A stretch of DNA of 64,000 bases. Origin: Hyphomonas sp. L-53-1-40. Lineage in GTDB: Bacteria; Pseudomonadota; Alphaproteobacteria; Caulobacterales; Hyphomonadaceae. The stretch spans positions 62,001 to 126,000 of the forward strand of contig NZ_AWFI01000001.1 of NCBI RefSeq assembly GCF_000682775.1. The letters run 5' to 3'. The notes beneath the pieces were generated by a model. The model was not told where the DNA came from and made no database searches. It saw nothing but the letters and a program-made list of their open reading frames with translations. The position numbers were made by a program, and so were the translations under genes. This document shows positions 1-8,442 of this stretch, one piece after another (the first letter of the stretch is position 1; every line of letters starts with the position of its first letter).

Positions 1-176
1 CACGGGCTGGAGGCGATATCCTGCATGAGGGCCTGCAAGGTGGCGATATCCAGCAGATTGGTCATCTTGCCGATTGCGAACAGCAAGATGATTACAGCCA
101 GCGCGATACCGCCAATAATAGCACCGCGACGGGCATTGGCATCGAGGACTTTCTTGGGGGCGGGCCGAGTATCCAT
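1..176 (-). CDS. Partial membrane protein, possibly TVP38/TMEM64 (DedA-like)
   Basis: The reading frame starts at an ATG at 176 and runs off the left edge, so only 58 codons are visible. They show a basic N-terminus (MDTRPAPKKVLDANARR), one strongly hydrophobic segment at about residues 18-36, and a short amphipathic stretch with LLDIATLQALMQDIASSP. This layout resembles the start of TVP38/TMEM64 inner-membrane proteins, but too little is present to prove the family. It is divergent from bioB, and the 138 bases between them hold both promoters. Confidence 0.4.
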   Translation of the reverse strand, partial: MDTRPAPKKVLDANARRGAIIGGIALAVIILLFAIGKMTNLLDIATLQALMQDIASSP

Positions 177-314
177 GATGGGGGCTTTCAAGCTCGAGCC
201 GATTTACGTCAATCCGCCGCCTGCCGCAAAGTCAATTTCAGCAGTGGTTGATCCTGTCGGCTCCCCCGGATACGTACTCCGCCGAACTCTAGTGTCGCTT
301 AAAGGACCCCGCGC

Positions 315-1316
315 ATGACAGACCTTTCCCCTCGCCATGACTGGACCCGAGACGATATCGCGAATCTCTACGCCTTGCCGTTGGACACGCTGATGGCGCA
401 CGCATTGACGGTGAAGCAGGCCAACTGGCCGGATGGGAAAGTTCAGAAGTCTCAACTGCTATCGATCAAGACGGGCGGCTGTGCTGAGGATTGCGGCTAT
501 TGCAGCCAGTCAGCCCATTTCGATACCGGGCTCGATGCCTCGAAACTGATGCCGCTGGATGAGGTGGTCACCGCCGCGCGCAGAGCCAAGGAAAATGGCG
601 CGGACCGGTTCTGCATGGGAGCGGCCTGGCGCAGCCTGAAGGATCGCGATGTCCCCAAAGTTGCCGCCATGATCGAAGCCGTGAAGGCCGAAGGCCTGGA
701 AACCTGCGTCACGCTGGGCATGCTGGATGACGGCCAAGCCGAAGCGCTGAAATCGGCCGGGCTCGATTACTACAATCACAACCTGGACACTTCACCGGAA
801 TATTACGGCAAGGTCGTCTCCACTCGCACCTATGATGATCGGCTTGAAACGCTGGGCCGTGCGCGAACGGCTGGCCTGAAGCTCTGTTGTGGCGGCATTC
901 TGGGAATGGGTGAAAGCCGAGAGGACCGGATTGGCCTGATCCATGAATTATCCAAACTGACGCCGCACCCGGAAAGCGTTCCGGTGAACATGCTGGTGCC
1001 GATTGAAGGCACGCCGCTCGGCCACAGTCCGGCCATTTCGGTCATCGAGATGGCGCGGGCCATTGCCGTCTGCCGGGTCGTGTTCCCACAAAGCTGGGTA
1101 CGTCTGTCCGCGGGCCGCGAAGGCATGACGGAAGAGGGGCAGGCACTCTGCCTGCTGGCGGGTGCGAACTCGATTTTTGTCGGCGACCGCCTACTGACAA
1201 CCGACAATCCGGAAATCGACGAGGATGATGCGCTGATGGGTCAGATGGGCCTGGAGGCCGCCGGCCGGGCAGAAATGGAAGCCCCGGCGCGGCGGACCAC
1301 GCTGATCGGCAGCTGA
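315..1316 (+). CDS. bioB: Biotin synthase BioB
   Basis: This 333-residue radical SAM enzyme converts dethiobiotin to biotin by inserting sulfur, the last step of biotin synthesis in the cytoplasm. The SAM-binding cluster motif is at C56, C60 and C63 ([13 protein letters not shown]), with the usual NHNLDTS and GGILGMGE motifs further on. The length is normal for the family. The ATG at 315 follows an AAAGGA ribosome site at 301-306. No other bio genes are adjacent, and I see no BioR-like box (TTAT-NN-ATAA) between 177 and 314. The downstream SDR gene converges on it, 3 bases away. Confidence 0.97.
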   Translation: MTDLSPRHDWTRDDIANLYALPLDTLMAHALTVKQANWPDGKVQKSQLLSIKTGGCAEDCGYCSQSAHFDTGLDASKLMPLDEVVTAARRAKENGADRFCMGAAWRSLKDRDVPKVAAMIEAVKAEGLETCVTLGMLDDGQAEALKSAGLDYYNHNLDTSPEYYGKVVSTRTYDDRLETLGRARTAGLKLCCGGILGMGESREDRIGLIHELSKLTPHPESVPVNMLVPIEGTPLGHSPAISVIEMARAIAVCRVVFPQSWVRLSAGREGMTEEGQALCLLAGANSIFVGDRLLTTDNPEIDEDDALMGQMGLEAAGRAEMEAPARRTTLIGS

Positions 1317-1319
1317 TCC

Positions 1320-2093
1320 CTATCGGGTCTGCCCACCGTCCACAGGCACGATGGCACCGGTGATGAAGCTGGCCACGGGGCTAAGCAGGAAGGCTGCCGC
1401 TGAGCCGATCTCCTCCGGCTTGCCGAAGCGTTGGAGCGGGACTTCGCGCTTGATCCACCGGGTCCAAGCGTCTCCACGCTCACCATTGATGCGTTCTTCC
1501 CATTCTCCATCCGGGAAGATGATGTTGCCGGGGGCAATGGCGTTGATGCGCACATTGTTGCGACCGGATACCCGGGCGAGTTCCTTGGTGAGATGGTTCA
1601 TCGCGGCTTTTGATGTGCCATAGGTCAGCGGCGTGCCGAGGCCGGTGAGGCCTGCAATCGAAGAGATCATCAGGATGGCGCCTTCACCCCGCGGGTCCAT
1701 GCGACGCAAGGCTGACCGGGCAAGGAAGAAGGCAGAATCGAGATTTTGCGAAATGCCGGCATCCCAGGTGGCATCGTCGACTTCAAAACCGGGGGGGCAC
1801 GGGTGCAGGCCGACATTGGCGACCGCGCCCCAAAGCTCGCCAAGTTCGTTCTCGATCGTATCGATCATGGTCTCGACCGTGCGGGAATCGCGCAGGTCTC
1901 CGGCGCGAGCCCAGACATTCTCCTCGCCGTACTCGGCGGCAAGGCGGGCACGTTCCTGTTCCAGCTTCTCTTCCCCGCGAGCGGCGAGGGCGACTTTCGC
2001 GCCTTCTGCGAGGCAGGCTTCAACGATGCCAAGGCCAATGCCCCGGCTGGCGCCTGCAACGAAGATGGTTTTTCCCTTTAGGCCCAGATCCAT
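1320..2093 (-). CDS. Short-chain dehydrogenase/reductase (FabG-like)
   Basis: A 257-residue classical SDR with the NAD(P)-binding motif GASRGIG at residues 14-20, a catalytic Ser near 145 (ISSIAG), Y158 and K162 (YGTSK), and a C-terminal VDGGQTR typical of 3-oxoacyl-ACP reductase-like SDRs. The usual NNAG motif reads VANVG. These residues support an NAD(P)-dependent oxidoreductase; the substrate cannot be read from sequence. It stands alone, convergent with bioB, so context gives no pathway. Confidence 0.85.
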   Translation of the reverse strand: MDLGLKGKTIFVAGASRGIGLGIVEACLAEGAKVALAARGEEKLEQERARLAAEYGEENVWARAGDLRDSRTVETMIDTIENELGELWGAVANVGLHPCPPGFEVDDATWDAGISQNLDSAFFLARSALRRMDPRGEGAILMISSIAGLTGLGTPLTYGTSKAAMNHLTKELARVSGRNNVRINAIAPGNIIFPDGEWEERINGERGDAWTRWIKREVPLQRFGKPEEIGSAAAFLLSPVASFITGAIVPVDGGQTR

Positions 2094-2199
2094 GTGCGTT
2101 TCTCCCTTTTGGTTATGCCCAGCAGACTAGACGCCGCGTCGACAAAGGAAATCCCCGCCCTCAGGGAAGGCGGGGAAGCATGAGGGGCGGGTCGCAGGA

Positions 2200-2790
2200 T
2201 CAGGCTGCCTTGCGATAGCGTTCGTTCACGCTTTCATCGAGGCGCGGGACCCGGCCTGTCACAGCTTTCACAAGGCGTTCCAGGGCCGGGAAGAACCGGG
2301 CGCGCTCCAAGACCGGATTGGTGTAGTTGGTAATAACGCAATAATGGGTGTCCTTGCCCATGCGGTGATGGGCGGCGTGATGCTGGAAGGACTGGGCGAA
2401 GCCGGTTTTCTGCAAGGCGGTGATCAGTTTGCCATTCTCCTTCGGGCTGCGATGCGCTGCACGATGGAATTCATTAGCGAAGACGCCGAACAGAACGGCC
2501 GTACCGGTGAACAGGTTCAGCGTGCCCGTGGCCCAGAAGCCGGCAAGGGACAGGGCGCCAAGCACGAAGACTTCCTTGTTGCGTGACAGGAATGAGCCGG
2601 CCAGAAATGCACGCGGTTTGAAATGGTGTTCCTGATTGGCGCGGATAGTATGGCCCAGCAGAGGCCATTTCGGATTTCCGTACCGGTCTTCAAACCAGTG
2701 GATAAGACCTGAAATGAAATCGGCCAGAAACAAGCCTCCGAAAATGGATGCGGCGGATTTGAGGGCAGTCGCGACAATCGTGACCGGCAT
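2200..2790 (-). CDS. CarF/TMEM189-type lipid desaturase (plasmanylethanolamine desaturase family)
   Basis: A 196-residue membrane protein with the histidine pattern of the CarF/PEDS1 family: H31 (GLIHWFEDRYG), H47, H55-H56 (QEHHFKP), H109 and H113 (NEFHRAAH), H137-H138 with H141-H142 (FQHHAAHH) and H149 (DTHYCVITNYTNPVLE), then ERLVKAVTGRVPR. Hydrophobic stretches lie at about 7-30 and 75-105. Characterised members make the vinyl-ether bond of plasmalogens with a diiron centre, and CarF in Myxococcus is needed for the singlet-oxygen light response. The ATG follows a strong GAAGGAG site. Family assignment is firm; the actual substrate is inferred. Confidence 0.82.
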   Translation of the reverse strand: MPVTIVATALKSAASIFGGLFLADFISGLIHWFEDRYGNPKWPLLGHTIRANQEHHFKPRAFLAGSFLSRNKEVFVLGALSLAGFWATGTLNLFTGTAVLFGVFANEFHRAAHRSPKENGKLITALQKTGFAQSFQHHAAHHRMGKDTHYCVITNYTNPVLERARFFPALERLVKAVTGRVPRLDESVNERYRKAA

Positions 2791-2882
2791 GGGGTAATCT
2801 CCTTCTTGCTGTCGAACACTCTTGCGAGCTCAGTGTGTGAGCGCTTGCTTTCAAAAGAAGGCGAAAGTGTGGCGAGTGAGAG

Positions 2883-2900
2883 AATAATCACTCGATTATT
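2883..2900. repeat. Short inverted repeat upstream of the CarF-like gene
   Basis: AATAATC and GATTATT form a perfect 7-bp inverted repeat separated by 4 bases, in the gap between the ybaN stop and the CarF-like start, 93 bases upstream of the latter. There is no U-run, so a protein-binding site is more likely than a terminator. Inference only. Confidence 0.35.
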
Positions 2901-2932
2901 GTGCTGTGGTCTGAGAGCGGCAGGGGAGGGAC

Positions 2933-3295
2933 CTATTCGTCGCGCAGGGGTTTGCGCGTGATCACATAGACAGCACCAACGGCGATGAGGCCGAGGCCTG
3001 AGCCAAGTACCCACGGCTTGTGAAAGGCAAACGCGGTGACAATCAACGCGGCCAGGCCCATACCGCAAACAGCGGCGATTTTCGCTTCACGCGCCATGGC
3101 GCCCGTTTCGAGGAAGGTCTTGATTGCCGGGCCGACGCCCGGCTGACGATATATCCAATCCGCCCAGCTGGGATTGGATTTGGCAAAGGCCAAAGCGGCG
3201 ACAATCCAGAAAATGGTCGTGGGCCACACCGGTAAGGCAAGGCCTATCGCGCCGAGCGCGAATGCCACAACTCCGACTGCTCGCCAGATCCACAT
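2933..3295 (-). CDS. YbaN family (DUF454) inner-membrane protein
   Basis: A small, about 120-residue membrane protein with the DUF454 pattern: an N-terminal hydrophobic segment, LGAIGLALPVWPTTIFWIVAALAFAKS, then SWADWIYRQPGVGPAIKTFLETGAM and two further hydrophobic segments ending in RKPLRDE. The frame is open upstream to 3397, but the MWIW start at 3295 gives a normal family length and puts the membrane segment at the N-terminus. Function is unknown in the family. It points the same way as the CarF-like gene, 142 bases upstream of it. Confidence 0.75.
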   Translation of the reverse strand: MWIWRAVGVVAFALGAIGLALPVWPTTIFWIVAALAFAKSNPSWADWIYRQPGVGPAIKTFLETGAMAREAKIAAVCGMGLAALIVTAFAFHKPWVLGSGLGLIAVGAVYVITRKPLRDE

Positions 3296-3465
3296 GAGAA
3301 ACCCATTCCGCGCTGTGGGGTGGCTGGCAACCCCCAAAGCAGGCCACCTCAGCTGAATGCGGCTGAAATTTGCAAGAATTTCTTTGATTTGACCCATTCA
3401 CGCCCTGTTCGCGCCGTGGCGAAGATGTGTAAGAGTTGTAAGAAAGCTCAAAGGAGAGGGTTTCC

Positions 3466-6400
3466 ATGTCGCACTTCATATCGGGCACGCGGGGAATTGG
3501 TCGGACACTGGTCACAGCCATGATGATCGCCGTGCTCGCGGCGTGTGGAGGCAACAAGGAAGACCGACAATCTGATGCTGCCAGCGAGGAAGGCACGATT
3601 GTCACGCGGTCTGCCGCTGACAATGTGGCCGCTCGCCAGCGCGAACGCCGTCGTCAGGCCGCGATTGACGAGGTTGAGCAGGATTTCTCCTATTTCCGCT
3701 ACCGTATCGATACCGCCACCGAGCAGCCGCTGGCGTGTTTCGTCTTTTCTGCGCCGCTTGATCCGGAAGCGGATTACTCGCCGTATCTCGAATTCCGTCC
3801 CGCTTTCCGACCTGCGCTCAGTGTTGAGGGACGCGAGCTGTGTGTTGGCGGTCTGACTTTTGGGTCGGAACGGTCTGCAACACTGCTTTCCGGCCTGCCT
3901 TCGGCTGATGGCCGCACATTGAAGAATGAGGAAGTTGTTCCGATCGATTTCGCCGACCGGCCACCTTATGTCGGCTTCAAGGGAGCAGGCGTGATCCTGC
4001 CGCGCGAAGATGCAGATGGTCTTCCGATTGAAACGGTGAATGTCGACGAAGTTGAAGTAACCGTGTCGCGTGTCAATGATCGCGCGCTTGCCTTCAAATC
4101 CATTACCGAAGGCCAAACCAATGCCCAGGGCCGCTATGCCTATACATGGGGTGAAGACAATCCGGAGGATGTTCAGGAAGTTCTCTTCAAGGGACGGATG
4201 GACGTGGCCAGCGAGCAGAATGCGCCCGTCGTGTCGGTCTTCCCCTTGCAGGACGTCGTCGGCCCGCTGGAGCCGGGCGCGTATTATGTTTCGGTCAGGG
4301 ATGCCGCAGACCTGGATAGCGCCGAGCAGCCGCCAGCCTCTTCCAGTCGCTGGATCATGATGACCGATCTGGCCATCACTGCCTATGAAGGTGGCAATGG
4401 GCTCGATGTCACGCTGCGCTCACTGCAAGATGGTCGCCCAGTGCCCGATACAACCGTGCAGCTGGTCGCGCGCAACAATGACATTCTTGCGGAAGGCCGC
4501 ACAAATGAAGTTGGCCGGGTGGCCTTTGATGCGCCGATCACGAATGGCCAGGGCAATATGGAGCCCAAACTGATCATGGCCTACAGCGCCAAGGGCGAAC
4601 TCGCTGTGCTGGACTTGACCCGCGCGCCGGTGGACCTCTCAGAATATGCTGTCGGTGGCCGCCGGATCTCTGGTGACATCGATGCCTTCATGTATACCGA
4701 GCGTGGCATCTATCGCCCCGGCGAAACGGTGCAATTGACCGCGCTGCTGCGTGATCATACCGGCAAGGCTATTGAAGACCGTGCTGGCAATATCGTCATC
4801 TACCGCCCGAATGGGCTGGTGGCCGGGAAGATACGGTTCGATGATCCTGAAGCGTCTGCAGTCGTTGAGGACTATGAACTTACCAAGGGTGCATCTCGTG
4901 GCCAGTGGCGTGCGACGGTGGAAGTGGACGGAGTGTCGGGCGCATCCGGCTCAGTGAACTTCGCAGTCGAGGATTTCGTGCCGCAGCGGATTGCCGTTGA
5001 CCTCGACACTGACAAGGACACGCCCGTCTTGTTGGGTGAGAGCCGCGGCGTCGAAGTTGCCTCGCGTTTCCTTTACGGCGCCCCAGGCGCCGGTCTGACG
5101 GTAAAATCCGAAGCCCGCATTGAAGCGGCGCCGACTCCGTTCCCGGAATACAAGGGATTCAAGTTCGGCAAGCATGATGAGAGTTTTCGTGAGCGTATCC
5201 TCGAAATGGATGATACGACTACGGACGGAGCCGGGGTCGCGACAGTCACGCTCGCGCCGGGAAATGCCGGTAGCAATGCTGGGCGACCGCTGCGCATCAA
5301 TGCTGTGGTTAGTGTGCTTGAACCCGGCGGGCGAGCGGTCACAGAAAGCGTGCGCATCCCGTATCGTCCGGAACGCCTTTATGTCGGTCTGAAACCCGGT
5401 TTCGAGTATTCGGTCGAAGAAGGCCAGGATGCGGCCTACGAAGTCGTGGCCATGAATGAGAGGGGCCAGGCGATCGCGCAGCGGCTCAACTGGAAACTGC
5501 TTGCCATCGATTATCATTACGACTGGTACCGGGACGGCGACCAATGGCGCTGGCGCCGGTCTCGCACGGTGACCAAGGTCAATGAAGGCATCGTGACAAC
5601 GCCGGAAGGCGGCAGTACCGAGATCCGCGTTTCCGGCCTGGATTGGGGCAGCCATGAACTGGTTGTCGAAGGCACCGACGCGAATGCGTCCGCTGCGTCC
5701 AGTGACGATTTCTATGTCGGCTGGGGCGGGGGTGTTTCAGAGGATGGTGCCGAGGCGCCAGACCGTGTCCGTATCATCGGACCTGAGAAAGCTCCCTCTG
5801 CAGGTCAGAGCGCCGATATCACCATTGTGCCGCCTTATGAAGGCCAAGCGCAGATCGTTGTGGCCACCGATCGCATTCTGTCGGTCCAGAATTTGTCCGT
5901 CAGTGCGCAGGGCACCAATGTGACCCTGCCGGTGACCGATGAATGGGGAGAGGGCGCCTATGTGATGGTCTCGGTCTATACCGAGCGCGATCCGATTCTG
6001 CGGGCAAAGCCGCGCCGTGCGGTTGGTGTGACACATGTGCCCGTTGATATGGGTTCGCGGACGTTCGAGTTGACGCTGAATGCGCCCGATATTGCCCGGC
6101 CTGTTGGTGAGCAGGTGGTTGAGGTCGAGTTTGATAGTGGCCCACGTGAGCCGGTCTTCCTGACACTTGCTGCTGTCGATGAAGGCATCCTGCGTCTCAC
6201 CAAATTCGAGAGCCCTGACCCTGTCAGCTATTATTATGGCAAGAAGGCGCTCGGTGTTGAAATGTACGACGATTACGGTCGGTTGCTTGACCCGAATATG
6301 GGATTGCCAGCCGAAGTCCGCTCAGGGGGAGACCAACTTGGCGGTGAAGGGCTGTCGGTCGTCCCGGTGAAATCGGTCGCGCTCTTCTCTGGCTTGGTTG

Positions 6401-8439
6401 ATGTCGGCCGGTCGGGTAAGGCAAAAGTTCGCCTTGAACTGCCGGAATTCAATGGTGAGCTACGCTTGATGGCCGTGGCCTGGTCGCGGTCTGGTCTGGG
6501 GTCAGCGGAGTCCAGCATGATCGTGCGCGAGAAAGCACCGTCGGATCTGATCATGCCGCGCTTCATGGCGCCTGGCGATGAAGCTCAAATTACTGCCAGT
6601 ATCGACAATGTCGAAGTCGGGCCTGGAGCGTTCACAGCCGAGATTTCAGCGGACGGCCCGATTGATGTTGCGGATGGCAAGCTGACGCGTTCGCTTGCAA
6701 CGGGTGCGCGCGCGGATGTGCCAGTTCGGATTGGTGCGGATTCAGAAGGTATCGCAACGGTCAGGTTGGCGGTGACTGGGCCAAATGATTTCGAAACGGA
6801 CCGGACTTACCAGATACAGACCCGTTCGCCCTATCTGCCGGTAACAAAGATCAGTCGGCAATTGATGGAACCGGGCGAAAGCTATTCTGTTGGCGCTGAT
6901 CTGCTGGAGGGCCTTGTGCCGGGGTCTGCTGCGATCAGTGTCGGCTTTTCGACGCTGCCAATGGATCCGGCGACGCTCTATGCTTCGCTCGACCGCTACC
7001 CTTATGGATGCACCGAGCAGACCACCAGCCGGGCCTTGCCATTGCTCTACTCCGAACAGCTGATTGCGATGGGGGCTCCAGAACGCCGCGACGATCCGAA
7101 AATGCGAATTCAAACCGCGGTGAACACGCTGCTCAACCGTCAGGGATCTGACGGTGCATTCGGCCTGTGGCGTGAAGGGGATGGCTATGCGTCCCCTTGG
7201 CTCGGTGCCTATGTGACGGACTTTGTCTATCGGGCGAAACAGGCTGGCTTCTCCGTGCCGGACGAGTCCTTGGAACGGGCCTATGGAGCCCTGCGGCAGG
7301 TTTCGACGGGCGATGCATGGCGCGTTTATGGGTACGACACGGATGTCTATGAGAGCCGCTATTCCAACGACACGACAGAGAAGCTGATGCAGCGCTCGTC
7401 GGCCTATGCACTTTACGTGCTCGCAAAGGCGGGCAAGGCCGACATTTCTCGCCTGCGCTACCTGCATGACCGCGAAGTCGATTCCATCGATAGCCCGTTG
7501 GCACGCGCCCATATCGGCGCAGGCCTTGCCATGCTGGGTGATCGGGCGCGGGCTGCCTCGGCCTTCAAGGCAGCGGAAGACGCGCTCGGTTACGAGAATA
7601 CCGGCGATTACTACCAGACCCCGCTGCGCGATGAGGCGGCCATCCTGGCCCTCGCATCCGAAGCGGACATGCTGGATGTGGTAGAGCGTCTTTCCGCCAA
7701 GCTGGGCGAGGATGCGCCAGACCCGACCGGATTGACAACGCAGGAAAAGGCTTTCGCGCTGCTGGCTGTGGACTCCCTGAACGAGGGGGCTGAAGGCTTC
7801 CGGCTCACCGTCGAAGGGCTTGGCCGTGGTAATAATAATGACCGGCAATATGCCCTGACCGAAGCGCAGGCCACTGAAGGTGTGACGTTCACGCTGGAAG
7901 GCAAGGCGCCGATGTTCCGGACAGTTATGGTCAGCGGTTCGCCAGAAACGGCGCCGCCCGCTGCGACATCCAAGATGGGCGTCGACAAGACATTCTTTAC
8001 ACTGACCGGTGGTCGTGTGAATCTGTCCCGGGTCAGCCAGGGGGACCAGCTGATCGTGCGCTTGACGGTGTCGCCACATGAGCGCCGCCTGAACCCTGTG
8101 ATCGTGGCGGACCTGCTGCCCGCCGGCTTCGAGATTGAATCGGTGCTGCGCCCTGCAGATGGCAGGCGTGAATATGGCGGATCGGGCGCGTTTGCCTATC
8201 TCGGCCAGATTGCGGATGCACAGACTGCCGAGGCACAGGATGATCGGTTTGTGGCCGCCGTCGATGTCTATGCGCAGCCGGTCACGCTTGCCTATGTCGT
8301 CAGAGCGGTAACGCCGGGCGATTTCGCAATGCCGGGTGTGGTGGCTGAGGACATGTATCGTCCGGAAGTGTTCGCCCGGTCCAAGCCTGGCCGCGTCACG
8401 ATCAGCGCAGCGCCCGGAACGATGGGAGGCGGTCAGTAA
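3466..8439 (+). CDS. Bacterial alpha-2-macroglobulin lipoprotein (YfhM type)
   Basis: A 1657-residue periplasmic protein. The N-terminus is a lipoprotein signal with lipobox LAAC at C27. Repeated macroglobulin beta domains follow, then the thioester motif C1182-TEQ-1185 in a YPYGCTEQTTSR context, an alpha-helical thioester domain and a receptor-binding-like C-terminus. Bacterial A2Ms trap attacking proteases by a covalent thioester and are thought to guard a periplasm breached by peptidoglycan damage. The ATG follows AAAGGAGAGGG. The stop is 3 bases before pbpC, the usual A2M-PBP1C pairing. Length and motif match thioester-bearing YfhM. Confidence 0.95.
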   Translation: MSHFISGTRGIGRTLVTAMMIAVLAACGGNKEDRQSDAASEEGTIVTRSAADNVAARQRERRRQAAIDEVEQDFSYFRYRIDTATEQPLACFVFSAPLDPEADYSPYLEFRPAFRPALSVEGRELCVGGLTFGSERSATLLSGLPSADGRTLKNEEVVPIDFADRPPYVGFKGAGVILPREDADGLPIETVNVDEVEVTVSRVNDRALAFKSITEGQTNAQGRYAYTWGEDNPEDVQEVLFKGRMDVASEQNAPVVSVFPLQDVVGPLEPGAYYVSVRDAADLDSAEQPPASSSRWIMMTDLAITAYEGGNGLDVTLRSLQDGRPVPDTTVQLVARNNDILAEGRTNEVGRVAFDAPITNGQGNMEPKLIMAYSAKGELAVLDLTRAPVDLSEYAVGGRRISGDIDAFMYTERGIYRPGETVQLTALLRDHTGKAIEDRAGNIVIYRPNGLVAGKIRFDDPEASAVVEDYELTKGASRGQWRATVEVDGVSGASGSVNFAVEDFVPQRIAVDLDTDKDTPVLLGESRGVEVASRFLYGAPGAGLTVKSEARIEAAPTPFPEYKGFKFGKHDESFRERILEMDDTTTDGAGVATVTLAPGNAGSNAGRPLRINAVVSVLEPGGRAVTESVRIPYRPERLYVGLKPGFEYSVEEGQDAAYEVVAMNERGQAIAQRLNWKLLAIDYHYDWYRDGDQWRWRRSRTVTKVNEGIVTTPEGGSTEIRVSGLDWGSHELVVEGTDANASAASSDDFYVGWGGGVSEDGAEAPDRVRIIGPEKAPSAGQSADITIVPPYEGQAQIVVATDRILSVQNLSVSAQGTNVTLPVTDEWGEGAYVMVSVYTERDPILRAKPRRAVGVTHVPVDMGSRTFELTLNAPDIARPVGEQVVEVEFDSGPREPVFLTLAAVDEGILRLTKFESPDPVSYYYGKKALGVEMYDDYGRLLDPNMGLPAEVRSGGDQLGGEGLSVVPVKSVALFSGLVDVGRSGKAKVRLELPEFNGELRLMAVAWSRSGLGSAESSMIVREKAPSDLIMPRFMAPGDEAQITASIDNVEVGPGAFTAEISADGPIDVADGKLTRSLATGARADVPVRIGADSEGIATVRLAVTGPNDFETDRTYQIQTRSPYLPVTKISRQLMEPGESYSVGADLLEGLVPGSAAISVGFSTLPMDPATLYASLDRYPYGCTEQTTSRALPLLYSEQLIAMGAPERRDDPKMRIQTAVNTLLNRQGSDGAFGLWREGDGYASPWLGAYVTDFVYRAKQAGFSVPDESLERAYGALRQVSTGDAWRVYGYDTDVYESRYSNDTTEKLMQRSSAYALYVLAKAGKADISRLRYLHDREVDSIDSPLARAHIGAGLAMLGDRARAASAFKAAEDALGYENTGDYYQTPLRDEAAILALASEADMLDVVERLSAKLGEDAPDPTGLTTQEKAFALLAVDSLNEGAEGFRLTVEGLGRGNNNDRQYALTEAQATEGVTFTLEGKAPMFRTVMVSGSPETAPPAATSKMGVDKTFFTLTGGRVNLSRVSQGDQLIVRLTVSPHERRLNPVIVADLLPAGFEIESVLRPADGRREYGGSGAFAYLGQIADAQTAEAQDDRFVAAVDVYAQPVTLAYVVRAVTPGDFAMPGVVAEDMYRPEVFARSKPGRVTISAAPGTMGGGQ

Positions 8440-8442
8440 GCC

